In this document: positions 34,851-43,877 of the stretch, one piece after another
How the letters are laid out: each line of letters begins with the position of its first letter
How positions within the stretch are numbered: the stretch's first letter is position 1
NCBI GenBank assembly: GCA_900468805.1
Contig: UEIF01000022.1
Span: 124,001-188,000, forward strand
DNA: 64,000 nucleotides
Direction: 5' to 3'
Source of the DNA: Hyphomicrobiales bacterium
Lineage (GTDB): Bacteria > Pseudomonadota > Alphaproteobacteria > Rhizobiales > Rhizobiaceae
The notes under the pieces: model-generated
Databases searched by the model: none
What the model was told of the DNA's origin: nothing
Seen by the model: only the letters and a program-made list of their open reading frames with translations
Program-made: the position numbers and the translations under genes

Positions 34851-36712
34851 TCTTGCTCCTTCACGACGCTGACGACAAGCTGGTTTTCCGAAACCCTGGC
34901 ACCTGCCGAGACCGGCAACTTCTGGACGATGCCGTCAAAGGGCGCGCGCAGCGTATGTTCCATCTTCATCGCTTCCACTGTCAGCAGCCTGTCGCCTTTG
35001 GCGACATGGTCGCCTTCCGCAACATCGACAGAGATGATGAGGCCAGGCATCGGCGAAAGGATCGCGCCATCGCTGGCACCCTGGTGCGCTTCGACTTCGC
35101 TTGCCACGGGCAGGCAAATCGGCCAGGCATTACCGGCATCGAAAAGGACAATGGTTTCGCCGGACTTGACAGCATTGGTTTCGAGGCCGAGCCGGACACG
35201 GCCCCAATAGAGATGGTCGCCTACGCGAACGCGCGTACGGCAATCGCTTGTGCCCGAGATGCGCAGGCCGGCAAGAGCGGTCCAGGGATCGGTCGCATCT
35301 GTTGCTGTCAGTCTTGTAACGGCCTTGTCGATTGTCGTCTCGTCAGGCTCCTTTGCCAGCAGGGTTTCGCCGTGACGATCGAGGAAACCCGTATCGACCT
35401 TCGCCGCGCGGAAATCCGGGTCGGAGGCGATGCGGGCGAGAAGGCCGGCATTGGATTTCACCGGCCAGACTTCGATGCTCTCGCAAGCCTTGGCGAGGAT
35501 CGAGAGGGCTACTTCACGGTTCAAGCCATGGGCGATGATCTTGGCGATCATCGGATCGTAGAAGGCGGTGATCTCATTGCCTTCCTCGACACCGCTGTCG
35601 ACCCGAACATTTTGGGGTAGGCGCAAATGATCGAGACGACCGATCGAGGGCAAGTAGCCGGCAGCCGGGTTTTCGGCATAGAGGCGGGCTTCGAATGCCC
35701 AGCCCTTCATGGTGATCTCGTCCTGCTCTTTCGGCAGAGGCTCCCCGGCGGCGACCTTCAGCTGCCAGAGCACGAGGTCTTCGCCGGTGATGGCCTCGGT
35801 GACAGGATGTTCGACCTGCAACCGGGTGTTCATTTCCATGAACCAGATGCGGTCGGGACGCAGGCCCTCGGAGGCGTCTGCGATGAATTCGATGGTGCCG
35901 GCCCCGACATAATTCACGGCCTTGGCGGCCTTGACAGCGGCATCGCAGATCGCAGCACGGGTGATGGCGTCGAGGCCAGGTGCCGGCGCCTCCTCGATCA
36001 CCTTCTGGTGTCGACGCTGCAGCGAGCAGTCGCGCTCGAAGAGATGGACGCAATTGCCGAAGCGATCGGCAAAGACCTGCACCTCGATATGGCGCGGATT
36101 GGCGATATAGCGCTCGATCAGCACACGCTCGTCGCCAAAGGAAGAGGCCGCCTCGCGGCGGCATGAGGCGAGCAGTTCGGCGAATTCCTCCGACCGGTCC
36201 ACCCGGCGCATGCCCTTGCCGCCGCCGCCGGCAACGGCTTTTATGAGCACGGGAAAGCCTGTCGCTTCCGCCTCAGCGGCGAGCCTCTCGTCGCTCTGGT
36301 CCATGCCCATATAGCCGGGTGTGACCGGCACGCCGGTCGCCTGCATCAGCTGCTTGGCCGCATCCTTGAGTCCCATGGCACGAATCGCGGCGGGCGGCGC
36401 GCCAACCCAGATCATGCCTGCACTCTCGACCGCTTCGGCAAAATCGGCATTCTCCGACAGGAAGCCATAGCCGGGATGGATGGCGGCAGCGCCGGTCTTG
36501 CGAGCTGCGTCCAGAATGCGATCCTGCGAGAGATAGCTTTCACGCGCCGGCGGCGAGCCGATTGCGACCGCCTCATCCGCTTCCGCCACGAAGGGCAGGC
36601 CGACATCGGCTTCGGAATGGACGGCGATGGTGCGGATGCCGAGGGTTTTCGCCGTGCGGACGATGCGGCGGGCGATCTCGCCCCTGTTGGCAATGAGAAG
36701 GCTTTCCATCAT
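34847..36712 (-). CDS. mccA: methylcrotonyl-CoA carboxylase, biotin carboxylase/BCCP subunit
   Basis: A 621-residue protein joining biotin carboxylase and biotin carrier domains. Biotin carboxylase (about 1-445): LLIANRGEIARRIVRTAKTLG, the ATP-grasp GGGGKGMRRV and EMNTRLQVEHPVTE. The carrier lysine is Lys583 in EAMKMEH, 35 residues from the end plus the motif. Length is a little under typical MccA (about 650-670). It carboxylates biotin for the 3-methylcrotonyl-CoA step of leucine breakdown. It starts ten bases after the beta-subunit gene, with GAGGTGA upstream. Alternatives are other acyl-CoA carboxylases, but the operon with isovaleryl-CoA dehydrogenase decides. Confidence 0.9.
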   Translation of the reverse strand: MMESLLIANRGEIARRIVRTAKTLGIRTIAVHSEADVGLPFVAEADEAVAIGSPPARESYLSQDRILDAARKTGAAAIHPGYGFLSENADFAEAVESAGMIWVGAPPAAIRAMGLKDAAKQLMQATGVPVTPGYMGMDQSDERLAAEAEATGFPVLIKAVAGGGGKGMRRVDRSEEFAELLASCRREAASSFGDERVLIERYIANPRHIEVQVFADRFGNCVHLFERDCSLQRRHQKVIEEAPAPGLDAITRAAICDAAVKAAKAVNYVGAGTIEFIADASEGLRPDRIWFMEMNTRLQVEHPVTEAITGEDLVLWQLKVAAGEPLPKEQDEITMKGWAFEARLYAENPAAGYLPSIGRLDHLRLPQNVRVDSGVEEGNEITAFYDPMIAKIIAHGLNREVALSILAKACESIEVWPVKSNAGLLARIASDPDFRAAKVDTGFLDRHGETLLAKEPDETTIDKAVTRLTATDATDPWTALAGLRISGTSDCRTRVRVGDHLYWGRVRLGLETNAVKSGETIVLFDAGNAWPICLPVASEVEAHQGASDGAILSPMPGLIISVDVAEGDHVAKGDRLLTVEAMKMEHTLRAPFDGIVQKLPVSAGARVSENQLVVSVVKEQE

Positions 36713-36721
36713 TGCGTCACC

Positions 36722-38332
36722 TCACATCCTGAACAGGCCGAAGCGTGGTCCCTTCGGGATCGGCGCATTCAGGCAGGCGGAAAAGGCAAGGCCCAGCACA
36801 TCCCGCGTTTGACGCGGATCGATGATCCCGTCGTCCCAGAGGCGGGCGGTGGCATAATAGGGGTTGCCTTCCGCCTCGTAGCCGGCGCGGATCGGCGACT
36901 TGAAGGCTTCCTCCTCATCTGCGGGCCAGGTCTCCCCACGCGCTTCCATGGCGTCTCGGCGGATCGTGGCGAGTACGGAGGCCGCCTGATCGCCGCCCAT
37001 GACGCTGATACGGCTGTTCGGCCAGGTGAAGAGGAAGCGCGGTCGATAAGCGCGGCCGCACATGCCGTAATTGCCGGCGCCGAAGCTGCCGCCGATGATG
37101 ACGGTCACTTTCGGCACGCTGGCAGTTGCGACTGCGGTGACGAGCTTCGCCCCATCCTTGGCGATGCCGCCGGCCTCATAACGGCCGCCGACCATGAAGC
37201 CCGATATGTTCTGCAGGAAGAGCAGCGGCACGCGACGCTGGCAGGCAAGCTCAATGAAATGCGCGCCCTTCAATGCACTTTCGGAAAATAGCACGCCATT
37301 GTTGGCGATGACGGCAACCGGCATGCCCCAGATGCGCGCAAAGCCGCAGACCAGCGTCGTGCCATAGAGCGGCTTGAACTCGTGCAACTCCGAACCGTCG
37401 ACGAGGCGACCGATGACCTCGCGCACATCGTACGGCGAGCGGACATCTTCGGGGATAACGCCGTTGAGATCCTCGGGATCGAGTTTTGGCGGGCGCGGGG
37501 CCTGAACGTCGATATCGACCGTCTTTACGCTGTTGAGGCTGGCGACGATATCGCGGACGAGCAGCAGTGCATGCTCGTCATTTTCGGCGACATGATCGAC
37601 GACGCCGGAGCGGCGGCCATGGGTTTCAGCACCGCCGAGTTCCTCGGCCGAAATGATCTCGCCGGTCGCAGCTTTCACCAGAGGCGGGCCGGCCAGGAAA
37701 ATCGTGCCCTGATTGCGCACGATGACCGTTTCGTCGGACATGGCAGGGACGTAGGCGCCGCCCGCCGTACAGCTTCCCATCACGCACGCGATTTGCGGAA
37801 TGCCTTCGGCCGACATCTGCGCCTGATTAAAGAAGATCGCGCCGAAATGATCGCGATCGGGGAAGACCTCGGCCTGATGCGGAAGGTTGGCGCCGCCGCT
37901 ATCGACAAGGTAGATGCAAGGCAGTCGGTTCTGCATGGCGATCTCCTGCGCCCGCAGATGCTTCTTTACGGTCATCGGGAAATAGGCGCCGCCTTTCACC
38001 GTCGCATCATTGGCGACAATCATCACCTCGCGGCCGCAAACGCGGCCGATGCCGGTGATGATGCCGGCACCCGGCGCCTCGTCGCCATACATGCCGTTCG
38101 CCGCCAGCGTTCCCATCTCCAGGAAAGGACTGCCGGCGTCGAGCAAAAGCTGGATGCGGTCGCGCGGCAGGAGCTTGCCCTTGCCTGTATGGCGCTCGCG
38201 GGCTGCCCTTGAACCGCCCTCGCGGGTTTTTGCGGAGCGGTCGTAGAGTTCGTCGACCAGAGTGCTGTTCTTGTTGGCATTCGCCTTGAAAGTTTCGCTG
38301 TCGCGATCGATTTCAGAGGAAATCACCGTCAT
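36722..38332 (-). CDS. mccB: methylcrotonyl-CoA carboxylase, carboxyltransferase subunit
   Basis: A 536-residue carboxyltransferase of normal MccB length. Motifs: KGKLLPRDRIQLLLDAGSPFLE, GIGRVCGREVMIVANDATVKGG, IYLVDSGGANLPHQAEVFPD and GGSFGAGNYGMCGRAYRPRFLF. These are characteristic of methylcrotonyl-CoA rather than propionyl-CoA carboxylases. It transfers CO2 from biotin on MccA to 3-methylcrotonyl-CoA. Its start overlaps the dehydrogenase stop as ATGA. Confidence 0.93.
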   Translation of the reverse strand: MTVISSEIDRDSETFKANANKNSTLVDELYDRSAKTREGGSRAARERHTGKGKLLPRDRIQLLLDAGSPFLEMGTLAANGMYGDEAPGAGIITGIGRVCGREVMIVANDATVKGGAYFPMTVKKHLRAQEIAMQNRLPCIYLVDSGGANLPHQAEVFPDRDHFGAIFFNQAQMSAEGIPQIACVMGSCTAGGAYVPAMSDETVIVRNQGTIFLAGPPLVKAATGEIISAEELGGAETHGRRSGVVDHVAENDEHALLLVRDIVASLNSVKTVDIDVQAPRPPKLDPEDLNGVIPEDVRSPYDVREVIGRLVDGSELHEFKPLYGTTLVCGFARIWGMPVAVIANNGVLFSESALKGAHFIELACQRRVPLLFLQNISGFMVGGRYEAGGIAKDGAKLVTAVATASVPKVTVIIGGSFGAGNYGMCGRAYRPRFLFTWPNSRISVMGGDQAASVLATIRRDAMEARGETWPADEEEAFKSPIRAGYEAEGNPYYATARLWDDGIIDPRQTRDVLGLAFSACLNAPIPKGPRFGLFRM

Positions 38333-39474
38333 GATGCGATGAGCTCCCGGCCGATCAGATAGCGGCGGATTTCATTCGTGCCGGCGCCGATATCATAGAG
38401 CTTGGCATCGCGCAGGAAGCGCTCGACGGGCCACTCCCTGGTATATCCGGCTCCGCCGAGCGCCTGGATCGCCTCCAGCGATACTTTTACAGCATTCTCG
38501 CTGGCAAATAGGATGGCGGCTGCAGCATCCGAGCGGCTCGTGCGGCCGGCATCGCAGGCGCGGGCGACGGAATAGACATAGGCGCGTGAGGAATTCAGCG
38601 CGACATACATGTCGGCAATCTTGCCCTGCATGAGTTGGAAGTCACCGATCGGCTTGCCGAACTGTTTACGGTCCCGCACATAGGGCAGCACGACATCGAG
38701 GCAGGCCTGCATGATACCGAGCGGGCCTGCGGCAAGCACGGCGCGTTCATAATCGAGGCCGGACATCAGGATCTTGACGCCGTCGCCTTCCCGTCCCATC
38801 AGCGCTTCTATCGGCACCTCACAATCCTGGAAGACCAATTCTGCCGTATCGCTGCCGCGCATGCCGAGTTTGGAGAGTTTCTTCGAAACGCTGAAGCCGC
38901 GCATGCCCTTCTCAATGATGAAAGCCGAAATACCCTTCGGTCCGGCCGCCGGATCGGTCTTGGCGTAAACCACAAGCACATCGGCATGCGGCGCATTGGT
39001 GATCCAGAACTTGGTGCCGTTGAGAATAAAGCGATCACCCTTGCGTTCCGCCTTGAGCCGCATGGACACGACATCCGAGCCGGAGCCGGCTTCCGACATG
39101 GCCAGCGAGCCGACATGCTCGCCGGAAATCAGTTTGGGCAGATGGCGCTGCTTCTGCTCCGGTGTGGCCCAGCGACGGATTTGATTGACGCAGAGATTGG
39201 AATGGGCGCCGTAACTCAAGCCTACGGAGGCCGAGGCACGCGAGACTTCCTCCATGGCGACGACATGTTCGAGATAGCCGAGACCGGCACCGCCGAATTC
39301 TTCTTCCACGGTGATGCCGTGCAGACCAAGCGCACCCATCTGCGGCCAGAGCTGACGTGGAAACGTATTGCTTTCGTCGATCGCCGCGGCCAGCGGAGCG
39401 ATAGTATCGGCGGCAAATCGCGCCGTCGCCTCGCGGATCGCGTCTGCGGTTTCGCCGAGCGAAAAATCAAACAT
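38329..39474 (-). CDS. ivd: isovaleryl-CoA dehydrogenase
   Basis: A 381-residue FAD acyl-CoA dehydrogenase. The base Glu is Glu243 in SGLDYERAVLAAGPLGIMQA, on helix G, the place special to isovaleryl-CoA dehydrogenase; the more common C-terminal site reads DIGAGTNEIRR with no Glu. FAD-binding SEAGSGSDVVSM and GTKFWITNAP are present. It oxidises isovaleryl-CoA to 3-methylcrotonyl-CoA. Start at the Met after GGGAGGAG; the 43-codon extension is not protein-like. First gene of the leucine operon. Confidence 0.93.
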   Translation of the reverse strand: MFDFSLGETADAIREATARFAADTIAPLAAAIDESNTFPRQLWPQMGALGLHGITVEEEFGGAGLGYLEHVVAMEEVSRASASVGLSYGAHSNLCVNQIRRWATPEQKQRHLPKLISGEHVGSLAMSEAGSGSDVVSMRLKAERKGDRFILNGTKFWITNAPHADVLVVYAKTDPAAGPKGISAFIIEKGMRGFSVSKKLSKLGMRGSDTAELVFQDCEVPIEALMGREGDGVKILMSGLDYERAVLAAGPLGIMQACLDVVLPYVRDRKQFGKPIGDFQLMQGKIADMYVALNSSRAYVYSVARACDAGRTSRSDAAAAILFASENAVKVSLEAIQALGGAGYTREWPVERFLRDAKLYDIGAGTNEIRRYLIGRELIAS

Positions 39475-39539
39475 GGCACTCCTCCCGCTATCATATGTAG
39501 CGCGGGTTGCGGCCGCTTCAAAGCTCCCTCGAACGAAGT

Positions 39540-40553
39540 CTATTCCCACTGCACTGATTTGGGTTCTTCCCGGCGGAAAGCGTCGGGGCTCTTGCCCATC
39601 CATTTCCGGAAAGCGCGAAAGAAGGCGCTGGGTTCGGAATAGCCGAGTTGCACGGCGATTTCTCCGATGGTCTTCGATGTGTTTATCAGCAGGTCGACCG
39701 CGAGGTCCCGGCGGATATCGTCCTTGATGCCGGCATAGCTCTGGCCCTCGTCATGCAGGCGATGGCGGAGCGTCGAGGATGGCATGCGCATCTCGGCAGC
39801 GAGCATCTGGAAGCTCGACCATGCGGCGGGAGAGGTCTGCGAGAGACGACGGCGCACGGCAGCAGCAATGCCGGCATCGTAGCGATAACGCACGAGAATA
39901 TTGGCGGGCGCGCCCCGCAGGAACTGCTTCAACGCCTGTTCGCTACGCGATATCGGCAAGTCGAGCATGGCGCTATCGAAGCCGAGTCGGCTGATCGGCT
40001 GCGAGAAGCGCACAGGCGCACCGAAGAACAGCCGGTAGTCAGCGCCCTGGATGGGTTCCGCGCAGCGGAAATCGACGAGGCGGATTGGGATGCGACGGCC
40101 GACGAGCCAGCAGATGATGCCATGCAGGATGATCCAGTAGGTGCGATAGGCGAAGGCCGAGCGAGGCTCACCGGCATCGCGAAGCTCGATCTGCGCCAGC
40201 CCGTCGCGAATGACCAGTTTGCCGCGCGGGTCGTCCAGCACTACGTCGAGGAAACGCAAGGCCCGGCGAAGGGCGTGGCCGAGCGTGGGCGCGTGCAGTA
40301 CGCAATGGCAGAGCAGGGTGAAGCTGCCGCTACGCATCGGCCGGGCGCCCATGCCGAAGAATTCGTCGTCGAGTTCGGCCGCGATCGCCAGCCACAACGC
40401 GCCATAGGCCTCAGTCGAAACCGGTTGATCGATCCGCTGCGGCAGGCCGAGCTTCGTCAGAAGAGACGCTGTCGGTTTCCCAAGGCGGCGCAGGCTGTCG
40501 AGCGCTTCCTCGACGAAGCCCGGTGCAATCATGCGGCGTTCGGTTTCGGCCAT
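39540..40553 (-). CDS. AraC-family transcriptional regulator
   Basis: A 337-residue regulator. The N-terminal 190 residues match the arabinose-binding-like domain of the OruR/ArgR-type regulators, and the C-terminal 100 hold two helix-turn-helices (FQMLAAEMRMPSSTLRHRLHDEGQSYAGIKDDIRRD, then TIGEIAVQLGYSEPSAFFRAFRKWMGKSPDAFRRE). It lies between the leucine operon and the divergent isoleucine/BCKDH operon and likely controls one or both. The start is the Met 20 codons-equivalent after GGTGAAG; eight codons upstream are excluded. Confidence 0.87.
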   Translation of the reverse strand: MAETERRMIAPGFVEEALDSLRRLGKPTASLLTKLGLPQRIDQPVSTEAYGALWLAIAAELDDEFFGMGARPMRSGSFTLLCHCVLHAPTLGHALRRALRFLDVVLDDPRGKLVIRDGLAQIELRDAGEPRSAFAYRTYWIILHGIICWLVGRRIPIRLVDFRCAEPIQGADYRLFFGAPVRFSQPISRLGFDSAMLDLPISRSEQALKQFLRGAPANILVRYRYDAGIAAAVRRRLSQTSPAAWSSFQMLAAEMRMPSSTLRHRLHDEGQSYAGIKDDIRRDLAVDLLINTSKTIGEIAVQLGYSEPSAFFRAFRKWMGKSPDAFRREEPKSVQWE

Positions 40554-40698
40554 CGTTGCTTCACCCCGAAAAATCAATATGGCAAAACTGGCCGAAATAA
40601 TGGAGCAATCCTGTCATCGCTTGCAATAGGGCGAGGGAATAGAATCTTTGCTCAGGCGGACTCGGAGGAGATGTCTGCCGGGCAGGGAGGAGCGATCC

Positions 40699-41466
40699 GT
40701 GCAAATCCGCGGCGCAAGTTTCATCATTACCGGCGGGGGCTCCGGGCTTGGAGCGGCAACGGCACGTATGCTCGCCGAAGCCGGCGGGCGCGTGACGATT
40801 GCCGATCTTAATCTCGATGCAGGCGAGGCGATCGCTGGCGAACTGGGACAGGATGCACGCTTCATCAAAGCCGACGTGACTGATGAAGAGGACGGTGCGG
40901 CGGTGATTGCCACCGCCGTGAATGCTTTCGGCCCGCTTCGCGGGCTTATCAACTGCGCCGGCGTAGCCCCGGCCGAAAAGGTGATCGGGCGTGACGGCCC
41001 GCATCGGCTGGAGAGCTTTACGCGTACGATCAGCATCAACCTCATCGGTACCTTCAATATGATCCGGCTTGCGGCGGTTGCCATCCAGACTGCGCAACCG
41101 GATGCTGAAGGTGAGCGGGGCGTGATTGTCAATACAGCCTCGGCTGCCGCCTTCGACGGGCAGATCGGTCAGGCAGCCTACGCCGCCTCCAAGGGGGGTG
41201 TCGCGGCGATGACGCTGCCGATCGCCCGCGAGTTGGCACGACACGGCATCCGCACCGTGTCGATCGCACCCGGCATTTTCGAAACGCCGATGATGGCCGG
41301 CATGCCGGCCGAGGTGCAGGAAGCACTCGGCAAAAGCGTTCCTTTCCCGCCGCGTCTCGGACGGCCGGCGGAATTTGCCGCTTTGGTGCGTCACATCTTG
41401 GAAAACAGCATGCTGAACGGTGAGGTCATCCGCCTCGATGGCGCATTGCGTATGGGCGCGCGCTGA
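40699..41466 (+). CDS. SDR 3-hydroxyacyl-CoA dehydrogenase (HSD10-like)
   Basis: A 255-residue short-chain dehydrogenase. NAD motif TGGGSGLGAATARML (about 9-23), catalytic Ser in VNTASAAAFDGQIGQAAYAASKGG with Tyr and Lys (YAASK). Text matches the human HSD10/type 2 3-hydroxyacyl-CoA dehydrogenase group (GPLRGLINCAGVAPAEKV; GIFETPMMAGMP), which oxidises 2-methyl-3-hydroxybutyryl-CoA in isoleucine breakdown. Start is GTG after GGAGGAG. First gene of the plus arm, 23 bases before the thiolase. Confidence 0.88.
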   Translation: MQIRGASFIITGGGSGLGAATARMLAEAGGRVTIADLNLDAGEAIAGELGQDARFIKADVTDEEDGAAVIATAVNAFGPLRGLINCAGVAPAEKVIGRDGPHRLESFTRTISINLIGTFNMIRLAAVAIQTAQPDAEGERGVIVNTASAAAFDGQIGQAAYAASKGGVAAMTLPIARELARHGIRTVSIAPGIFETPMMAGMPAEVQEALGKSVPFPPRLGRPAEFAALVRHILENSMLNGEVIRLDGALRMGAR

Positions 41467-41489
41467 GCGCTTGGCCCGAAGGAGAAAAC

Positions 41490-42677
41490 ATGGCCTTACA
41501 GGATCCCATCGTCATCGTTGGCGCAGCCCGCACGCCGATCGGCAGTTTTCAGGGTGAACTCAAGGATGTCGCGGCCCCTGAACTCGGCGCCGCGGCAATC
41601 CGCGGGGCCCTGCAGCGCAGTGGCGTCGAAGCGGATGCAATCGAGGAGGTCGTTTTCGGCTGTGTATTGCCGGCCGGACAGGGTCAGGCACCGGCCCGTC
41701 AGGCGGCGATCCATGCCGGGCTGCCCTTTGCGACAGGTGCGAGTACCATCAACAAGATGTGCGGCTCGGGCATGAAGGCGGTCATGATGGTCCATGACCT
41801 CATTGCGGTGGAAAGCGCTTCGGTGGCTGTTGCCGGTGGCATGGAAAGCATGACGAATGCGCCCTATCTCCTTGATCGTGCCCGTGCGGGCTACAGGCTC
41901 GGTCATGGGCGGGTCGTGGACCATATGTTCCTCGACGGGCTGGAGGATGCGTATGACAAGGGGCGCTTGATGGGCAGCTTCGCGGAGGATTGCGCCGAAG
42001 CCTATCAGTTTACACGCGAGGCGCAGGACGCCTATGCGGTCACGTCGCTGACGCGGGCGCAGAAGGCTATTGCCGAGGGTTATTTTGACAGCGAAATTGT
42101 GCCGGTGACGGTGAAATCCGGCAAGGCCGAGCAGGTGGCAAGCCGTGACGAACAGCCGGGCAAGGCGAGGCCTGACAAGATCCCGACACTGAAGCCGGCC
42201 TTTCGTGACGGCGGCACCGTGACGGCCGCCAATTCCAGTTCGATTTCCGACGGTGCGGCCGCGCTCGTTCTGATGCGCCGCTCGGAGGCGGATCGCCGCG
42301 GCCTCAGGCCGCTTGCCACTATTCTAGGCCATGCCACGCATTCGCAGGCCCCCAATCTCTTTGCCACCGCGCCGATCGGCGCCATGCAAAAACTGTCCGA
42401 TCGCACCGGCCTGCCGCTCTCCGATGTCGATCTCTTCGAGATCAACGAGGCCTTTGCCGTCGTTGCCATGGCAGCGATGCGCGACCTGAACCTGCCGCAT
42501 GAGAAGGTGAATGTGCATGGCGGCGCCTGTGCACTCGGCCATCCAATTGGAGCGTCCGGCGCCCGAATTCTGGTGACGCTGCTTTCGGCGCTGAAGCGTT
42601 ATGACCTGAGGCGCGGCATGGCCGCACTTTGCATCGGCGGCGGTGAGGCAACCGCGGTCGCCATCGAGCGACACTAG
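41490..42677 (+). CDS. acetyl-CoA C-acyltransferase (thiolase)
   Basis: A 395-residue thiolase of normal length. Nucleophile Cys in NKMCGSGMKAVMM (about 90), His in NVHGGACALGHPIGASGAR (about 350) and second Cys in MAALCIGGGEATA (about 380). In this operon cleavage of 2-methylacetoacetyl-CoA to acetyl-CoA and propionyl-CoA is the natural job, though acetoacetyl-CoA is also likely to be accepted; the latter would serve the product side of leucine degradation. Confidence 0.9.
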   Translation: MALQDPIVIVGAARTPIGSFQGELKDVAAPELGAAAIRGALQRSGVEADAIEEVVFGCVLPAGQGQAPARQAAIHAGLPFATGASTINKMCGSGMKAVMMVHDLIAVESASVAVAGGMESMTNAPYLLDRARAGYRLGHGRVVDHMFLDGLEDAYDKGRLMGSFAEDCAEAYQFTREAQDAYAVTSLTRAQKAIAEGYFDSEIVPVTVKSGKAEQVASRDEQPGKARPDKIPTLKPAFRDGGTVTAANSSSISDGAAALVLMRRSEADRRGLRPLATILGHATHSQAPNLFATAPIGAMQKLSDRTGLPLSDVDLFEINEAFAVVAMAAMRDLNLPHEKVNVHGGACALGHPIGASGARILVTLLSALKRYDLRRGMAALCIGGGEATAVAIERH

Positions 42678-42690
42678 GAGGGGGAGCCCG

Positions 42691-43818
42691 ATGATCCTTT
42701 CCGAACTTCAACAGCAGATCCGCGATCTGGCCCGCGACTTCGCCCAGGAACGGCTGGCGCCAGGAGCGGCAAAACGCGACCGGGAATCTCTCTTCCCCCG
42801 TGAAGAATTGGAGGAAATGGGCGAACTCGGGCTGCTTGGCATGCTGGTGCCGGAGGCCTATGGCGGCTCAGATACCGGCGTTATCGCTTACGCTGCAGTG
42901 CTGGAGGAAATCGCCGCCGGCGACGGGCCTTGCTCGACCATCATGAGCGTGCACAGTTCGGTCGGCTGCGTGCCGATCCTGAAATTCGGCAATGAGGAAC
43001 AGCGGCAGCGTTTCCTGCCGAAGCTCGCAAGCGGCGAATGGATCGGCGGTTTTGCGCTGACGGAACCGCAGGCGGGCTCCGATGCTTCGAACCTCAAGAC
43101 GCGGGCGCGGCGCGACGGCGATCACTACGTGCTCGACGGCGCCAAGCAATTCATCACCTCGGGTAAAAACGGACAGATGATCATCGTCTTTGCCGTCACG
43201 GATCCCGATGCCGGCAAGAAGGGCATTACCGCCTTCATCGTGCCGACCGATACGCCGGGCTACGAGGTGATCCGCGTCGAGGAAAAGCTCGGGCTTCATT
43301 CCTCCGACACCTGCCAGATCGCTTTCAGTAACATGCGTATTCCGGCCGAGCTAAGGCTCGGCGAGGAGGGTGAGGGCTATCGCATCGCGCTTGCCAATCT
43401 AGAGGGCGGGCGAATCGGCATTGCAGCGCAGGCCGTTGGGATGGCGAAGGCGGCCTTCGAGGCGGCGCGCGATTACGCCCGCGAACGTAGCGCTTTCGGC
43501 AAGCCGATCGTGGAACATCAAGCGGTCGCTTTCCGGCTCGCTGACATGGCGACGCGGATCGAGGCGGCGCGGCAACTCGTTTTTCATGCGGCCTCACTCA
43601 GAGAAGCGGGGTTGCCCTGCCTGTCGGAGGCGTCGATGGCCAAGCTCTTTGCCTCGGAAATGGCCGAGCGGGTTTGCTCCGACGCGATCCAGATCCATGG
43701 CGGCTACGGCTACATGGCTGATTATCCGGTGGAGCGTATCTACCGCGATGTGCGCATTTGCCAGATCTACGAGGGAACGAGCGACGTGCAGCGCATGGTG
43801 ATTGCCCGCAATCTATAA
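42691..43818 (+). CDS. short/branched-chain acyl-CoA dehydrogenase
   Basis: A 375-residue FAD enzyme. The base Glu is at the common C-terminal site (QIYEGTSDVQRMVIARNL), unlike the isovaleryl enzyme nearby, so this is likely the 2-methylbutyryl-/isobutyryl-CoA dehydrogenase. FAD motifs TEPQAGSDASNLKT and GAKQFITSGKNGQ are seen. The start follows AGGAGGGGGAG. It overlaps no neighbour and precedes the BCKDH genes by 59 bases. Confidence 0.9.
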   Translation: MILSELQQQIRDLARDFAQERLAPGAAKRDRESLFPREELEEMGELGLLGMLVPEAYGGSDTGVIAYAAVLEEIAAGDGPCSTIMSVHSSVGCVPILKFGNEEQRQRFLPKLASGEWIGGFALTEPQAGSDASNLKTRARRDGDHYVLDGAKQFITSGKNGQMIIVFAVTDPDAGKKGITAFIVPTDTPGYEVIRVEEKLGLHSSDTCQIAFSNMRIPAELRLGEEGEGYRIALANLEGGRIGIAAQAVGMAKAAFEAARDYARERSAFGKPIVEHQAVAFRLADMATRIEAARQLVFHAASLREAGLPCLSEASMAKLFASEMAERVCSDAIQIHGGYGYMADYPVERIYRDVRICQIYEGTSDVQRMVIARNL

Positions 43819-43877
43819 GACTAAGGCCTTGGTTCTGGAGGAGAAGCAAGGCCGATAAAAGGGAGGAAAGAGATAAT

